DNA from: Lineus longissimus
Lineage: Eukaryota > Nemertea > Pilidiophora > Heteronemertea > Lineidae
NCBI RefSeq assembly: GCF_910592395.1
Contig: NC_088311.1
Span: forward strand, 6,452,501-6,516,500
Direction of reading: 5' to 3'
Length of the DNA stretch: 64,000 nucleotides
Shown here: positions 24,100 through 35,180 of the stretch, piece after piece
How the letters are laid out: every line of letters begins with the position of its first letter
How positions within the stretch are numbered: position 1 is the stretch's first letter
The notes under the pieces: generated by a model
What the model saw: only the letters and a program-made list of their open reading frames with translations
The model's database searches: none
What the model was told of the DNA's origin: nothing
Made by a program: the position numbers and the translations under genes

Positions 24100-24740
24100 A
24101 AGATTTTTCTGATAACTATTTGAAAAGACGGTAGAACAATGGGAATTTAGGCCCAGGTGCGAGCGGGCTTTGTTTGAAGAAAATAGACCGTGCGTTGGAC
24201 GAGGCATAAATTCTTTTAAGTGCGAGGTGAGGGGCAAAATAACGTAATGGGTGCATTTGTTTTTGCAATTGTCTGTTTGTGGTTTCCTCATTGTTGTTCA
24301 TTGCTATTGTCGCGAGCAGACGATAGCAAGAACTTAGGCAATTTATCGCATCTTTATTCCAATTATTGGAGGCGACTATGCGCGGCATTTTATTGATATT
24401 TCACTTTTTCATATCATGGGTTTTGTATCACTATCAGAAGCGCACGCTGTTCCGTGCACGCAGCATACAATCATGCAGAATGAAAGGACAGTGCTGCATC
24501 TTTTATTGATTGCGATGATTCAGAGCGCGGGGGCTATACCCATCACTAGTTCGCCGCGGCAGCCGACTCTTATAGACAACAGCGTGTGCTTTGTATGTGA
24601 TAGTGATAGCGCGGCTCGCCTGTCATAGCATCGGAGAAACTTGCCTGTCGTCTGCTCGTGTCGTCTGCGCTAATTATCAAGAAATATGAAGCAGTAATCG
24701 CATTAGCGAGAACAACGGTGTGTTTCCCTTTACGGATAGT
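24100..24740. promoter_or_regulatory. CpG-dense patch at the edge of a CpG-poor domain; possible promoter
   Basis: I counted 16 CpG in 24541-24720, the highest of my samples, against 0 in 25081-25260. The patch also contains an inverted pair: CGAGCAGACGATAG at 24313-24326 and CTGTCGTCTGCTCG at 24645-24658, matching as reverse complements except at one base. In animals with mosaic methylation, unmethylated CpG-rich promoters adjoin CpG-depleted gene bodies, so a rightward gene starting here is a reasonable inference. I identified no TATA box or initiator with confidence. Confidence 0.35.
24473..24628 (+). CDS. candidate first coding exon with signal-peptide-like start
   Basis: From the ATG at 24473 the frame reads a short polar N-terminus, the hydrophobic core VLHLLLIAMI and a small-residue region (QSAGA) suited to signal peptidase. 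An extracellular-looking segment follows, with CFVC near the end, before a stop at 24626-24628. A potential donor (GTATGT) lies after codon TTT at about 24593, so the exon may end there in phase 0. An upstream in-frame ATG exists at 24416. Its place in the CpG-dense patch, just left of the CpG-poor domain, supports a secreted or membrane protein gene running right. CxxC after a signal peptide recalls Ly6-type domains, but the match is too short to assign. Confidence 0.3.
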   Translation: MQNERTVLHLLLIAMIQSAGAIPITSSPRQPTLIDNSVCFVCDSDSAARLS

Positions 24741-26242
24741 GTAGTGCATAATCAATTTCTTTGTACGTTCTTCTATTTTAACGTTGTTCTCAAGAGGAGT
24801 ATTCTTACATTATTCGAACATTTTATTCCTACATTATCTTCAAGAGGATACACTTATCTTCCCAGATTCTCATCTAGGGGTTATTGGAGCTGAGGATAGA
24901 ATTTGAGTCTTGGAATATAGCGTTTTTGGAATCAGGTATTTTGTACTCTTTCAACTCTTTCATCTCTACAACAAAGGGCATTGTTTGCAGCAAAGCGCCT
25001 GCGCTCTTATAAAGTGTGAGACCTTAAACCTGTCTTAAACGTCGACATTTAAAGCAGGAGGGGACGTCCCCAGATTTGCTGATTGTTAGATATAGAATTG
25101 CATATATATTCAGGTCATGCCCATACACCTGCTCCTGAATATATCATCTTCTTTCTTTCCTTTTCTTTTTTACTTAAAGGATTTAAGGGATTGTTTGAAA
25201 ATTTACTCAGCCTGTCTTGCAAAAGAAGTGAAAGGAAAGGGGGATGCCACTTTGTGGATCAACATTTGATTTCTCTCTTTATAGATTATATATATTAGAA
25301 CTTGCACATGTCTAGGCAACTGTGTTTTGTTCACAATATCAGTCAGATCACAACTTTCTTAACCTACATCATGTTGCTTGTGTTTCATCTTGGAAAAACG
25401 GTAATGGTTTGACAGAATATTAAAGGGTGGAGTGGGGATGAAGACAGAAAGGCACAAAATCTCTCTTCATACACTGAACAGTCCCTAAGACCTTCCCTTG
25501 ACTATGGTCATGATAAATTACCTCCTACCCATATTGATACCCTCTCTCTGTCAATAAAATCACGGTTCCTTCTGATGAGATTGTCCGCCACCCTGTCCCT
25601 GTTTCTTTGTTTTGCCTGTTGACAATGTCGCCCAAGGGTTTGCACAAAATATTACCTCCGGCAATGAAGAACGTGGTTGGTATTGCCAAGACCAGCAGGC
25701 GGTTGCCTAGTTTTTTATTGTTTGTCGGATGCCTAGTGGTTGTACCAGGTGTTTCAAATTCCTAATGATCAAATGTCCTATTCTAACACCTTAGTTACAA
25801 TGTACAACTGTTCAAAGTGGTAATGCCCAAATTTTCAGTGGCAATGTTTAACTGTTTTCAACCAAATTAGATTCCAAGAGTGTTTGAGATTGTCCTCTGA
25901 TCTAATTGTTATTCCTGTGAATTCTTTCGATTCCATGTCCAGACTCCCAATCACTGTTTCGCTTATTGACAAGGATGGCTCATCTCGAGGGGACGAGGTG
26001 GCGGAGAATTGTAATTACACCTTAGCCATGCAGATAATAAGTTCTAATTCACTAATCCGGCCATGCCAGGGTTAGCGCGAGCTTACAGTCATCTGGGTGT
26101 GACAGTGGTGGTTGATATATCTGATTTTTTGATTGGAAACAAATGATGTCCAATCAATACTTGAATTTGACACCAAGTCGTCTCAAGATCATGATTTCAT
26201 GTTGTGGCTTTTATGTCTATTTCGTAGGAAGCAGTGAACCAA
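24741..26242. other. start of CpG-poor domain; no recognisable gene
   Basis: CpG drops to almost nothing (0 in 25081-25260). Only short frames of unknown meaning are present. If the hypothesis of a rightward gene is correct, this would be its first intron. Confidence 0.45.
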
Positions 26243-26483
26243 TATGAAGATGGTCTATTTGGTTTCATAAATACCATAGTCACAAAGTAAAGTTAAAATG
26301 TGCATAGTTCGACGGAATAGTCGAAGATGGTTCAATTCTTAAGGAGGATAGGAGTACCACCTTGTTTTTATCAAATACCATCATAGCTACAGGACAAGAA
26401 AGTCGTCACAATTGGACTGAATCAATGCCAAAATGGAGGTCACAGAAACAAATGAAAACAGATGTACAATGCAACTGCAGCCA
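26243..26483 (+). repeat. left arm of a large inverted repeat
   Basis: This segment of about 240 bp is repeated in reverse orientation at 27516-27750. Shared blocks include TATGAAGATGG, AGTTAAAATGTGCATAGTTC, AATAGTCGAAGATGGTTCA, TTAAGGAGGATAGGAGT and GGACAAGAAAGTCGTCACAA, down to CTGCAGCCA. Identity is high, roughly nine bases in ten. The overlapping 62-codon frame shares most of its peptide with a minus-strand frame in the other arm because both are copies of the same repeat. Confidence 0.93.
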
Positions 26484-27515
26484 GAGTATATTTAAAGAAA
26501 ATGATGATTTAAATTCAATTTGTACTTTAAAAGAAATAATTTTTTTCTAATTCGTAATACATTCCTCTCCCTGTAATAGTTAAATAGAAACTCTCTTCAT
26601 CAAGAATCTCACAGCCACTAACCAAATTTGATAAAAATCTTTTCCATGAAATATTTTCAAGTCAAACAATTAACATGTAGAACTTTTAAAACTTTAGCAA
26701 TTACAATCATTCCCCTTAATACTTCCTCCACAACTTAAAAATGCAATCTCACCTGACATAAGTCTATTACAATCTCAGTATCACCATCATTTAGACAATT
26801 TCGAAGGAGCGGTTGACATTTTGACTGCTTTTTAGCCGGAAGCAGCTGTCAACTCTTCTCTGGTGCTATGTCATTTTCTTGTCATTTAAGTAAATCGTAT
26901 GTGATAAACTCTATGTTCTGATCATAGGTTTTTGATGGTTTTTACGACCCACTCCCTTAACTTTCAACTTTGTGGTAATTTTTTACATTTGGCAACTTTT
27001 CTAGATGTCAATTCTCTATTCTAACATTTATATCACATTTCAAGTACAGTTTCTTTGTTTTAAGTTGTGTCGTAAAAGATGTTCCCAAGAAAGTGTATAC
27101 ATCTATGAAGAGGAAAATAAACATTGAATTGTCTGTTCATGGTTGCATGATGTTATACTTCTGTCTATTCTTCCAGCCAATTCTACTGTGTTTACAATCC
27201 ACTTCTCCTTACCCTCAGATTTATCTTTCTTCTCCATTTCATATACGACTCCTGGCAAAACAGTATTGACCGCAGGTCTAACAGCGGTTGGCAGGACACT
27301 CACAACGCCTCATCATCCATTCTGCCAACACGCAACCATGACGCTATTGGCGAGAATCTTGCCAGGACGTTGTATTGTCACCGGAGTAATTTCATTTGCC
27401 TGACTGGTGCCGGCTAATATGTCTGTCTATAACATCAATGTCCTAGATGATGACCAAATGCAAATCTAGCTATGGACCAATGAACTCTTTCTGCTCTTGT
27501 AGGACATAACAAGAG
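26484..27515. other. spacer of about 1.03 kb between inverted arms
   Basis: The first 600 bp is AT-rich with no open frame of note. In 27103-27403 both strands are open. The minus-strand frame (27103-27303) reads a charged, protein-like sequence (VVYEMEKKDKSEGKEKW), continuing similar upstream text broken by two adjacent stops. This could be a remnant of a coding sequence carried between the arms. I recognise no transposase motif. Confidence 0.4.
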
Positions 27516-27750
27516 TGGCTGCAGATGTACATTTGTTTTCATTTGTTTCTGTGGCCTCCATTTTGGCATTGATTCAGTCCAATTGTGACGACTTTCTTGT
27601 CCTGCAGCTATGATGGTATTGGATAAAAACGAGACTCCTATCCTCCTTAAGAAATGAACCATCTTCGACTATTCTGTCGAACTATGCACATTTTAACTTT
27701 ATCTTGTGACTATGGTATATAATATGAAACCAAAGAGGCCATCTTCATAC
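27516..27750 (-). repeat. right arm of a large inverted repeat
   Basis: This is the reverse complement of 26243-26483 with scattered substitutions and small indels. Its outer end (27741-27750) matches the outer end of the left arm (26243 onward), and its inner end stops at the same CTGCAGCCA boundary. The symmetrical ends suggest either terminal inverted repeats of one 1.5-kb element or two opposite insertions of one repeat family. Confidence 0.93.
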
Positions 27751-28420
27751 TGTCATTGACAAGGGACCTGTCTTCATGAAAGTAACTGTTGTGGTGTTAT
27801 CTTTTTCAATACAATTCGTCTAGCTATGTTTTTCTTCAAACTAAATACCACCAAACCATTCCCATATTCTCTCTGCAAAGAATAAGAATAGTGACTTGGA
27901 TAAAATTGATGATATGAGGAACAAAGCGCAATTCAATTATTTGTCGAGTTCAGACAAAAGCAGGATGGAAAATGTGTCTCGGTTACCATGCCCACATCCA
28001 CCACATTGTAGACAAGCAGTGGTCTGGCTTTGAATGAAATACATGTTTTATTCTCTTGTGATGGAATCATGCAAATTCTTCACCACAGAGTACACTATAT
28101 TTCAATTATTTGCAGCTCTGCATTATATAACTTCTCCTAATCTTATTTTGTATATCATGAGATATTGCTGTACAGTGTCAGTATATAGTTGGTTAGATCG
28201 GTCATGCCCATTTCTGTCCATACAAGAGGGACAGGGTGTGCGGTTGATATAGAAGGTTTTCATTCACCGAGCAAAAACTAAACATATTTTTTTAGAAGAA
28301 ATGAAATGAATAAAGTAAATGTTTTATCAATTGATGTCTTGTTTACGGGCTGCTTAAGACAAAAACAGCAGAACCATGTGACTAGAACGTGTTGTGTTCT
28401 TGACTAACTGTTTTCACCTG
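27751..28420. other. no recognisable gene
   Basis: CpG-poor, AT-rich sequence with only a 72-codon unassigned frame (28034-28252, +). No structure was seen. Confidence 0.5.
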
Positions 28421-28500
28421 TGTGGCTCAGAGTAATTTGCGCCAACGGTGCATCCATTAGGACCGCCTGCGGTACAAAGCCTTGTGTTGGCGCACTCACA
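28421..28500 (+). repeat. inverted repeat with weak tRNA-like boxes
   Basis: TGCGCCAAC at 28438-28446 is the exact reverse complement of GTTGGCGCA at 28486-28494. A smaller ACCGC/GCGGT hairpin sits in the loop. Just upstream, TGGCTCAGAGTAA resembles a pol III A box, and GGTACAAAGCC at about 28471 resembles a B box with one change, at a suitable spacing. It may be a decayed tRNA-derived repeat. The secondary structure is not a clean cloverleaf. Confidence 0.4.
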
Positions 28501-28731
28501 CATTGAATTCATTTGCCCCATGATTTGCGAAGAAGACTAGAAAACTAAGCTCTGCCGAAAATACCTTTGGGCACCGCGGTGAGCAAATATCACTACATAT
28601 TTTGTGTCATCCATTGTCGTCTTTCATTCATCTGTCGGTCATTCTCTGTCTGACATGCTTACCATTTCTATGGAAAACGTTATTCATGTGGAACTGGCCG
28701 CTGTCTACATGTATGTTGATCAAGATCATTG

Positions 28732-28774
28732 TGACCTACCTTTTAAGAAATAGGTCAAGGTCATAAATAGGTCA
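28732..28774 (+). promoter_or_regulatory. cluster of nuclear-receptor-like half-sites
   Basis: Four AGGTCA-type half-sites lie within 43 bp: TGACCT (inverted) at 28732-28737, two abutting copies AGGTCAAGGTCA at 28752-28763, and AGGTCA at 28769-28774. TCAAGGTCA inside the pair also fits the extended half-site bound by monomeric receptors such as ERR or SF-1 types. The clustering is visible in the sequence. That it is used is inference, since short motifs recur by chance. Confidence 0.3.
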
Positions 28775-28835
28775 AAATCATGCTATGGTTAACATAACGA
28801 CTACTCTTATACCGTTGGCGGTCATTTGGTTTTAT

Positions 28836-28970
28836 GATGATCACCCTGGAGAACCAAATCCACAGCTTACGACGCACACATTCCCCATATCCAGGATAGG
28901 CTCCTCGGTTTTTTGGAAGCCTAGAAGTCTCCGTTGGGGAACTAATTCTTCAGGGTGATCCTGACAACAT
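28836..28970. repeat. imperfect inverted repeat, about 10 perfect bases per arm
   Basis: GATCACCCTG at 28839-28848 is the exact reverse complement of CAGGGTGATC at 28951-28960. Pairing continues imperfectly inward (GAGAACCA against GAACTAATTCTT). The span is about 120 bp, the size of a small fold-back element. Confidence 0.65.
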
Positions 28971-31900
28971 ATTTTTTTTGACTACTGGTGTTTGTCAATA
29001 AAACTACTTTTATTATGTCTCAGACTTAGTTACATCCCAATATCCTGGCTGTAAGATTACACGAACCTCAACACCGGTATATATATATGATGTTGGTACA
29101 TGACAATATACACGAATGGAACGGTAAACAAATACTCTGACAGACGGTAATGAAACCTATAGTCAACAACTCAACAACATATACTCAGACACTCATACTC
29201 TCAGAATCTTGATGAAATTTCGAATTTCTATCTCAGCTTTGAATATCGCCGCAGCAAAGCGGTGGTCTGATTCAAGTGAACTTGATGGAAACCTCTATGT
29301 GTCTTATACAGTTCTCTCCTACATTCAATATGCTTAATTACTCTCAATGTAGCTTGGTACGTCCCTCCAGACTGTTGAAATATTCATGAGTATGGTGTCA
29401 AGTGGAATGTTTGAATCTACAATTCGTATCGATCCAACGCGGAAATAAATGACATTCTTATAATTTGATAAGTATGCAGCTTGTTATTGATGAGGTGACT
29501 TTCCCTCGATTCTTGTAAACCTATTTTCATGACATTGCTTGACATGGCTGAATGTATGAATAAGTTATGTATCTTTGTTAAGATTGAAAATTGTAACTTG
29601 TGTCCCGAATATTTCAGACAGCGGTGGATTGACTTGGGACTCCAAGTTGTCAGAGTTGAGCCGATCGTCACCGCCCTTTTGACTAGTGAATGGTGAACCA
29701 GTCACTGATGTCACCAGAAAGCCTACAGAATAGGGCAGCACCTTGTAAACTTGTCTTGCCAACTTCTTCAAACCTGATACCATCTGTTTCATCTTTCAAG
29801 TTGATTTCTCCATATACCGTGTTCCTAGTGATTTACCTTGGATGAGTACACACAGGGGTATCATTGTCTGACACGTCCCATCATCAGTCTGAGGAGAAAC
29901 TAGCAGTTTGAATACCTGTCTGATTGCAAGAAGTTTTTGCCTTTTTTTCGCTGTCTATCAGGCAAGGTGCTCTAAGCCAACATCTAATGATTGCTATAGA
30001 CACAATTTTTTAAGATGGTTTTTTAAATTACATTCCCCTTCTGTTGTCCATCTTTCGATCTGACTCAGACAAAATCACTGATGTATAGATCTACGAGATG
30101 CTCAAGTGGACGCTGTAGCCCTTCAACCGGTGCTGATGTTGTCATCAATTAGCGTCCAATTAACACTATTGACAACCTGACGTCTGCCGGGCGTGGCCGT
30201 CACTGTGTGTTTTATTGTCTCACGTTAAAAACAAACACTCCCATACATAAAGTGTAAACCTAAACTCATAATTGCAGCTATTTCTTGCCTCTTAAAAAAT
30301 GGAGTCGTCAGAACATGTTTGTTTTAGTATGACTGTTCATATTCGTTCTTTATCATAGACCACATGTATAGGGTGTGGCTTCCGTTCTTTCATTGTTCTC
30401 TTGTGATGGTAGGCATCCTGTTTTCCTCGAGTGGAATGATTTTTTAATTCAACTATTGTATTAAACCCTGAAACGTTCGCAAAGCTATATACATTGTAAT
30501 TGGTGAATTTGCTCTTTTTAACAGTGGTAGACTAAATATCGTGTTCAGTGCTGCCTGTTTTTAGGGTCAAAATTGGACTTATCGGGGTAAAGTGCACAGT
30601 AGCCTTCTGAAACGGCCATGTGCTCGGTGTCTGTGTCGACCTTCAGAGTAGACCTACATGTACTTCAGAAACCAAACAACTGTGTTCAGATGTACTTCAT
30701 GGACTTTCATGTGCATCCATTGTAATATCGAAAAGAAATGACTCAATGTTGGCAATTGCCGATAGCCTGGTAGATCACCTCCGTAACAGTAACATACCAC
30801 ATTGTTCTCGCCACTGAGAATGAGCAACTAACCAAAGACAAACATATGCAATATTAATGGTGTTTGTTCAGTAAAATTGGCATGTCAGTTGCTGTCAGCA
30901 GCTATTATTGAAGTCGGTACAGGAAAGAGAAGCAGGAAAATCTCGATAACCACCAATCGTGGTGGACGTGACTTATGAAAAATTAGCGAAAAGGTGATTA
31001 TGCTGGACATATCATCTTTCAGGAACGAGATTTTCGATTGGAGTTTGCTACCATTTTAAAGAAATATCAATGACACTCGGCTGACAGTGTTAATTTCACT
31101 TTGATCTTAACAATGCCAGTGATGTTATTTACACATTTTGTCCCTTCCTTCCAATTCCTGACTTGGAATGTTTTTCTTGTAGTGGTAGAGGCTTTGTAAA
31201 ACAATCCACCAAAAGAAGAAAACTTCACGTCTCTCTGAACATAACGTAACATAGCATAGAAATTAACAGTAATTATTTCAAATCAATCAAAATACTAACA
31301 ATTAAGTGAAAGCTCACCAGAAAATACATCTTCCACTCTAACATATGAAAATAAAAATAAAATTAATTTCAAACCTTGCCAAAAAAACACCAGGTAGATT
31401 CTTGCAAAAAGTCTCAGATAGTTTGACCAGATTAATGAGCGGTGTCATCAGGTTTATATCTCCGGTGCGCTCCGTTTCCATGGAAATGCTGATTTATTTC
31501 TACCACTACCGTAAAAAACGTTGGCAAGTTGATGTTTTCCTGCTGGCGGAGATGAAGTTGCTCAGGTACAGATTTCTCTACCTTGGCATACGAGGTTGCC
31601 AAACTCCGCATGAATAGATGCAGTCTTGATGACTAAACGATGGAGAATTTCAACTCGGAAAAAGGATTGGAAAACAGTTGCTGTAGTGTGCGTGAATGCA
31701 AATGCTGCTCGTGGATGAAAGCTTGACTGTCTAGGGCCCGATTGCTCAATGAATTGGTGTTAGCAGTACACGACACTGAATATGAGTTACCCAAGAACCT
31801 TATCCAAATTTTCGAACTGGGACACCACCATTGACTTTCTCATTTCTTCGAAGCAAAAGAAACCTTCCATAATCTGTCAACAACAACATTAATCAATACT

Positions 31901-32505
31901 GCCAAGAATATTGGTTTCTTTGGTCAGTCGGGTGAAACAATAACACAGTGTATAACCATGTTTTCTCTGGAATGATTAGAGATCTAGTGGTTGGCGTACA
32001 TACATTGAGCCGATTCAACCATAATTAGGAATCGCGTACGTGTATCTTTTTCGTAAGAGGAAATGAACTAGCAGTTACAAGGACCAATTTGAATCTTCAT
32101 TGATTTTTCACGGAAGTGCTCCGCAGTGGTGGTCGGCAATACATATAAAGTGGATAGAACATGGCCATGGACATGAGGGAGCGTGGGGTCCTGTGGCGTG
32201 CAGACAGCTCTCAAAGTAAATTATGTATCATTCGGCCTCTTTATATTCTCCTTCAGTTGTTGGGTTCGACTGGGAAAAACTTGCCCGTTACAGAATGTTA
32301 CCAAGTGTTGGAGTGGGGTTTTTTTCCGCGCCACAAAAGAGGTCAGTCACATTAAATGAAAAATGGAAAAAATCCATGCCGAAAGAAAAGGGTTTTTTTT
32401 AAATGCTAAGAATGGGAGTGTTAAAGGACGCATAACCAGGGTTAGTAATACCCTGTATAATGTCCAAAATCTGAGCAATAACGCATAGACAATCAGTTCT
32501 GATGA
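28971..32505. other. no recognisable gene
   Basis: CpG-poor DNA. Unassigned frames include 29417-29792 (-) and 31345-31617 (+, 90 codons, basic and hydrophobic, no family). No array or RNA gene was seen before the 96-bp satellite. Confidence 0.5.
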
Positions 32506-33297
32506 ATTGTTTTTATTCACAACTGGTGTGAATAGAAACGATTCAATAGAACATCTCTGGATCTAGACGGTGTTCTACTAGATCTGGTTCATTTCTATTC
32601 TATTGTTTTTATTCACAACTGGTGTGAACAGAAACGATTGAATAGAACATCTCTGGATCTAGACGGTGTTCTACTAGATCTGGTTCATTTCTATTCTATT
32701 GTTTTTATTCACAACTGGTGTGAATAGAAACGATTGAATAGAACATCTCTGGATCTAGACGGTGTTCTACTAGATCTGGTTCATTTCTATTCCATTGTTT
32801 TTATTCACAACTGGTGTGAACAGAAACGATTGAATAGAACATCTCTGGATCTAGACGGTGTTCTACTAGATCTGGTTCATTTCTATTCTATTGTTTTTAT
32901 TCACAACTGGTGTGAACAGAAACGATTGAATAGAACATCTCTGGATCTAGACGGTGTTCTACTAGATCTGGTTCATTTCTATTCTATTGTTTTTATTCAC
33001 AACTGGTGTGAACAGAAACGATTGAATAGAACATCTCTGGATCTAGACGGTGTTCTACTAGACCTGGTTCATTTCTATTCAATTGTTTTTATTCACAATT
33101 GGTGTGAATAGAAACGATTCAATAGAACCTATCTGGATCTAGACGGTGTTCTACTAGATCTGGTTTATTTCTATTCAATTGTTTTTATTCACAACTGGTG
33201 TGAATAGAAACGATTGAATAGAACCTCTCTGGATCTAGACGGTGTTCTACTAGATCTGGTTCATTTCTAATCAATTGTTCTTGTTCACAACTGGTGT
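32506..33297 (+). repeat. 96-bp tandem satellite, about 8.25 units, with snapback hairpin
   Basis: The anchor ATTCAC (GTTCAC in the last unit) falls at 32515, 32611, 32707, 32803, 32899, 32995, 33091, 33187 and 33283, exactly 96 bp apart. Units differ at only a few sites, and the outer units (first, seventh and later) carry more changes than the inner ones. Each unit folds back: for example 33169-33193 pairs with 33199-33223 over 25 positions (two as G-U in RNA) around the loop ACTGG. GATCTAG/CTAGATC forms a second small hairpin. Because 96 is a multiple of three, one frame stays open as identical 32-residue repeats (32734-33111). I regard that as incidental. Confidence 0.97.
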
Positions 33298-35117
33298 TCA
33301 ATGCAAGGCAATACACATGATACTATTGCAATACTGTACAATTCAATATAGGATGCAGCATAATACTCATTTCATCAAATTGCCTTTCATTCTTTCTCTT
33401 GATACTTTGAAATTGCCCAGTAATGCATCACAGACAGTTTCATATAAGCGAACACTGTAGCAGTTCCCTTTCAGTAGAATCCCCATGTCCAATAAATTAT
33501 CTCTACCGCTTTGATAATGCGTTATATTTGCGCTGTGCCCCATGACTAGGTATCTGTATAGATTACTTGCCGCTATTTGTCATCACATAATGCATCTGGT
33601 GATGGATTAACACAGAACCGACCTTAAGTGATTTGATTAGAGTGCCGCTTCTATGATTGTCTGTTCAAGCCGCACATCACATTGGCAATAATGGCTTGGC
33701 CAGGAGATTTCAAATGCCCATTTGATGTCAAAGGGATCTGATAAATGACATAATGAAAATGTTTCTTATCCTTTTAAAGGCAAAATATTTCCTTTATTCG
33801 CCCCATTTAAAAGGAGACTACATGTATAATGTAGGCAGGAGACTAGTTGGCCAGTTTAAGATACACAAATACATCAATAGGTGTCTACTATATCACAGTA
33901 CATTCTTCATCTAAAGAAAAGAAACACTGTCATGAGGGCTGCCATGAGGCTTTGTCACATGTGTTGCCGAGCTAGGCGGTAAATTAAGATTAAGATTTCC
34001 CGAGGATGACTGACGCTGGTGGTTTGGGAGTTGATTTAATTGTCTGATGTTGAATGTTAGTTTCGAGACATGTCAGTCACTCCATATACATGTATCATTA
34101 GGGGAAAAATTATTTGAATATTCGTGATTTCGATATCGAAGAATTTAATCATGCATGTATTCTCGTGTTTATTTGAGAGACGTGGTCATGAATAGATCAT
34201 AATTAGTGGTACTTGTTCTTTGGATCATAAACCTTCTGAAATTTGACCTGAAACTTCAGTTTAAAGTGAGCCCGCATCCTTGGTTCAGAAAACCATATTT
34301 AGTGTATATATTGTTATCTTGATGTGGATGTGATAATATATTGATTATGTATATTTTCATACTGGCGCAATCATCCTCGCAGAGTGACTTAATGTTTTAG
34401 TTATGTTTCCAAGAATATGCACCAACCAGCCATCCATATGGATTATATGAGTCTACATCACGGATATAGCAAGATTATGGGTAGCTGCCATTGCCATCAC
34501 TGGTTTATGATCATTGTGCATGGATAGGTGTCATTTTTATAGTTACTGATCAGACATGCATGATCTTCTTTTTTCCCGAGTTTTTCCTTCCCTACAGTAC
34601 ACTCAGGAAAAGTCTGTTGATGTCTATTAGACATCATTTTGATAGATATTTAATAGACCACAAGCTGTATATATTTTTTTCATTTTTGAAAAACTGCCAA
34701 AATATTCATGATCCGCCAAAAAAAATCACGAAATTAAAAATGTGTTTACCTTATTTTCTGACTGAACGCCAATCACCCATTTCCAAAAAACAGAATTTGC
34801 CAGAATAATCCACTTTAGACCCTTTTTGATTGGCTGATTATAAATGAGTACCCGGGTGATGCAGATTTCGGCACATTTGATTGATCAATACCCCAAAACT
34901 AACCCAACTTTTTTGCTCATGGTATTCCTTGGATGATGAGCAACAACTGTCTAATGCTTGTCAGATAATGCCATTGATGTCATCCTCCTTCTACATTATT
35001 CATCATTTGCAGAAACTGTTCTTTTGTATGTCTCAGACCATCTCTTATACTATCACCACTCCCGGCATGGGGGCATTACTCAAAACTTTGTGCGTAATGT
35101 GTAATAGGATATGGAAG
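33298..35117. other. no recognisable gene
   Basis: AT-rich, CpG-poor sequence with ATG-poor short frames, such as 34491-34808 (+, 105 codons, no known motif). ACATGTAT motifs occur near 33822 and 34087. Confidence 0.5.
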
Positions 35118-35180
35118 CATGGTGGCACAGTGAAGGGCATCCAACTTGTAATCGGAAAGTTTAGGGTTCAAGCGTTTAAA
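35118..35180 (+). repeat. tRNA-derived SINE-like module (Thr-like anticodon loop)
   Basis: TGGCACAGTGAAGGGC at 35123-35138 matches a pol III A box and GGTTCAAGC at 35165-35173 a B box, about 42 bp apart as in tRNAs. The intervening TCCAACTTGTAATCGGA resembles an anticodon arm with loop CTTGTAA, giving TGT (threonine). The acceptor stem is not preserved, so this is a retroposed or decayed copy and not a functional tRNA gene. Confidence 0.6.

Noticed and set aside
24540-24628. Ly6/three-finger domain start after the signal peptide
   Set aside because: One CxxC pair is not enough. No further cysteines of the fold can be read before the stop or a likely intron.
32734-33111. Open frame of identical 32-residue repeats, as in a repetitive structural protein
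   Set aside because: The frame is open only because the 96-bp unit is a multiple of three and has no stop in one phase. The array has non-coding satellite behaviour (homogenised core, decayed edges), and no start, leader or splice context is evident.
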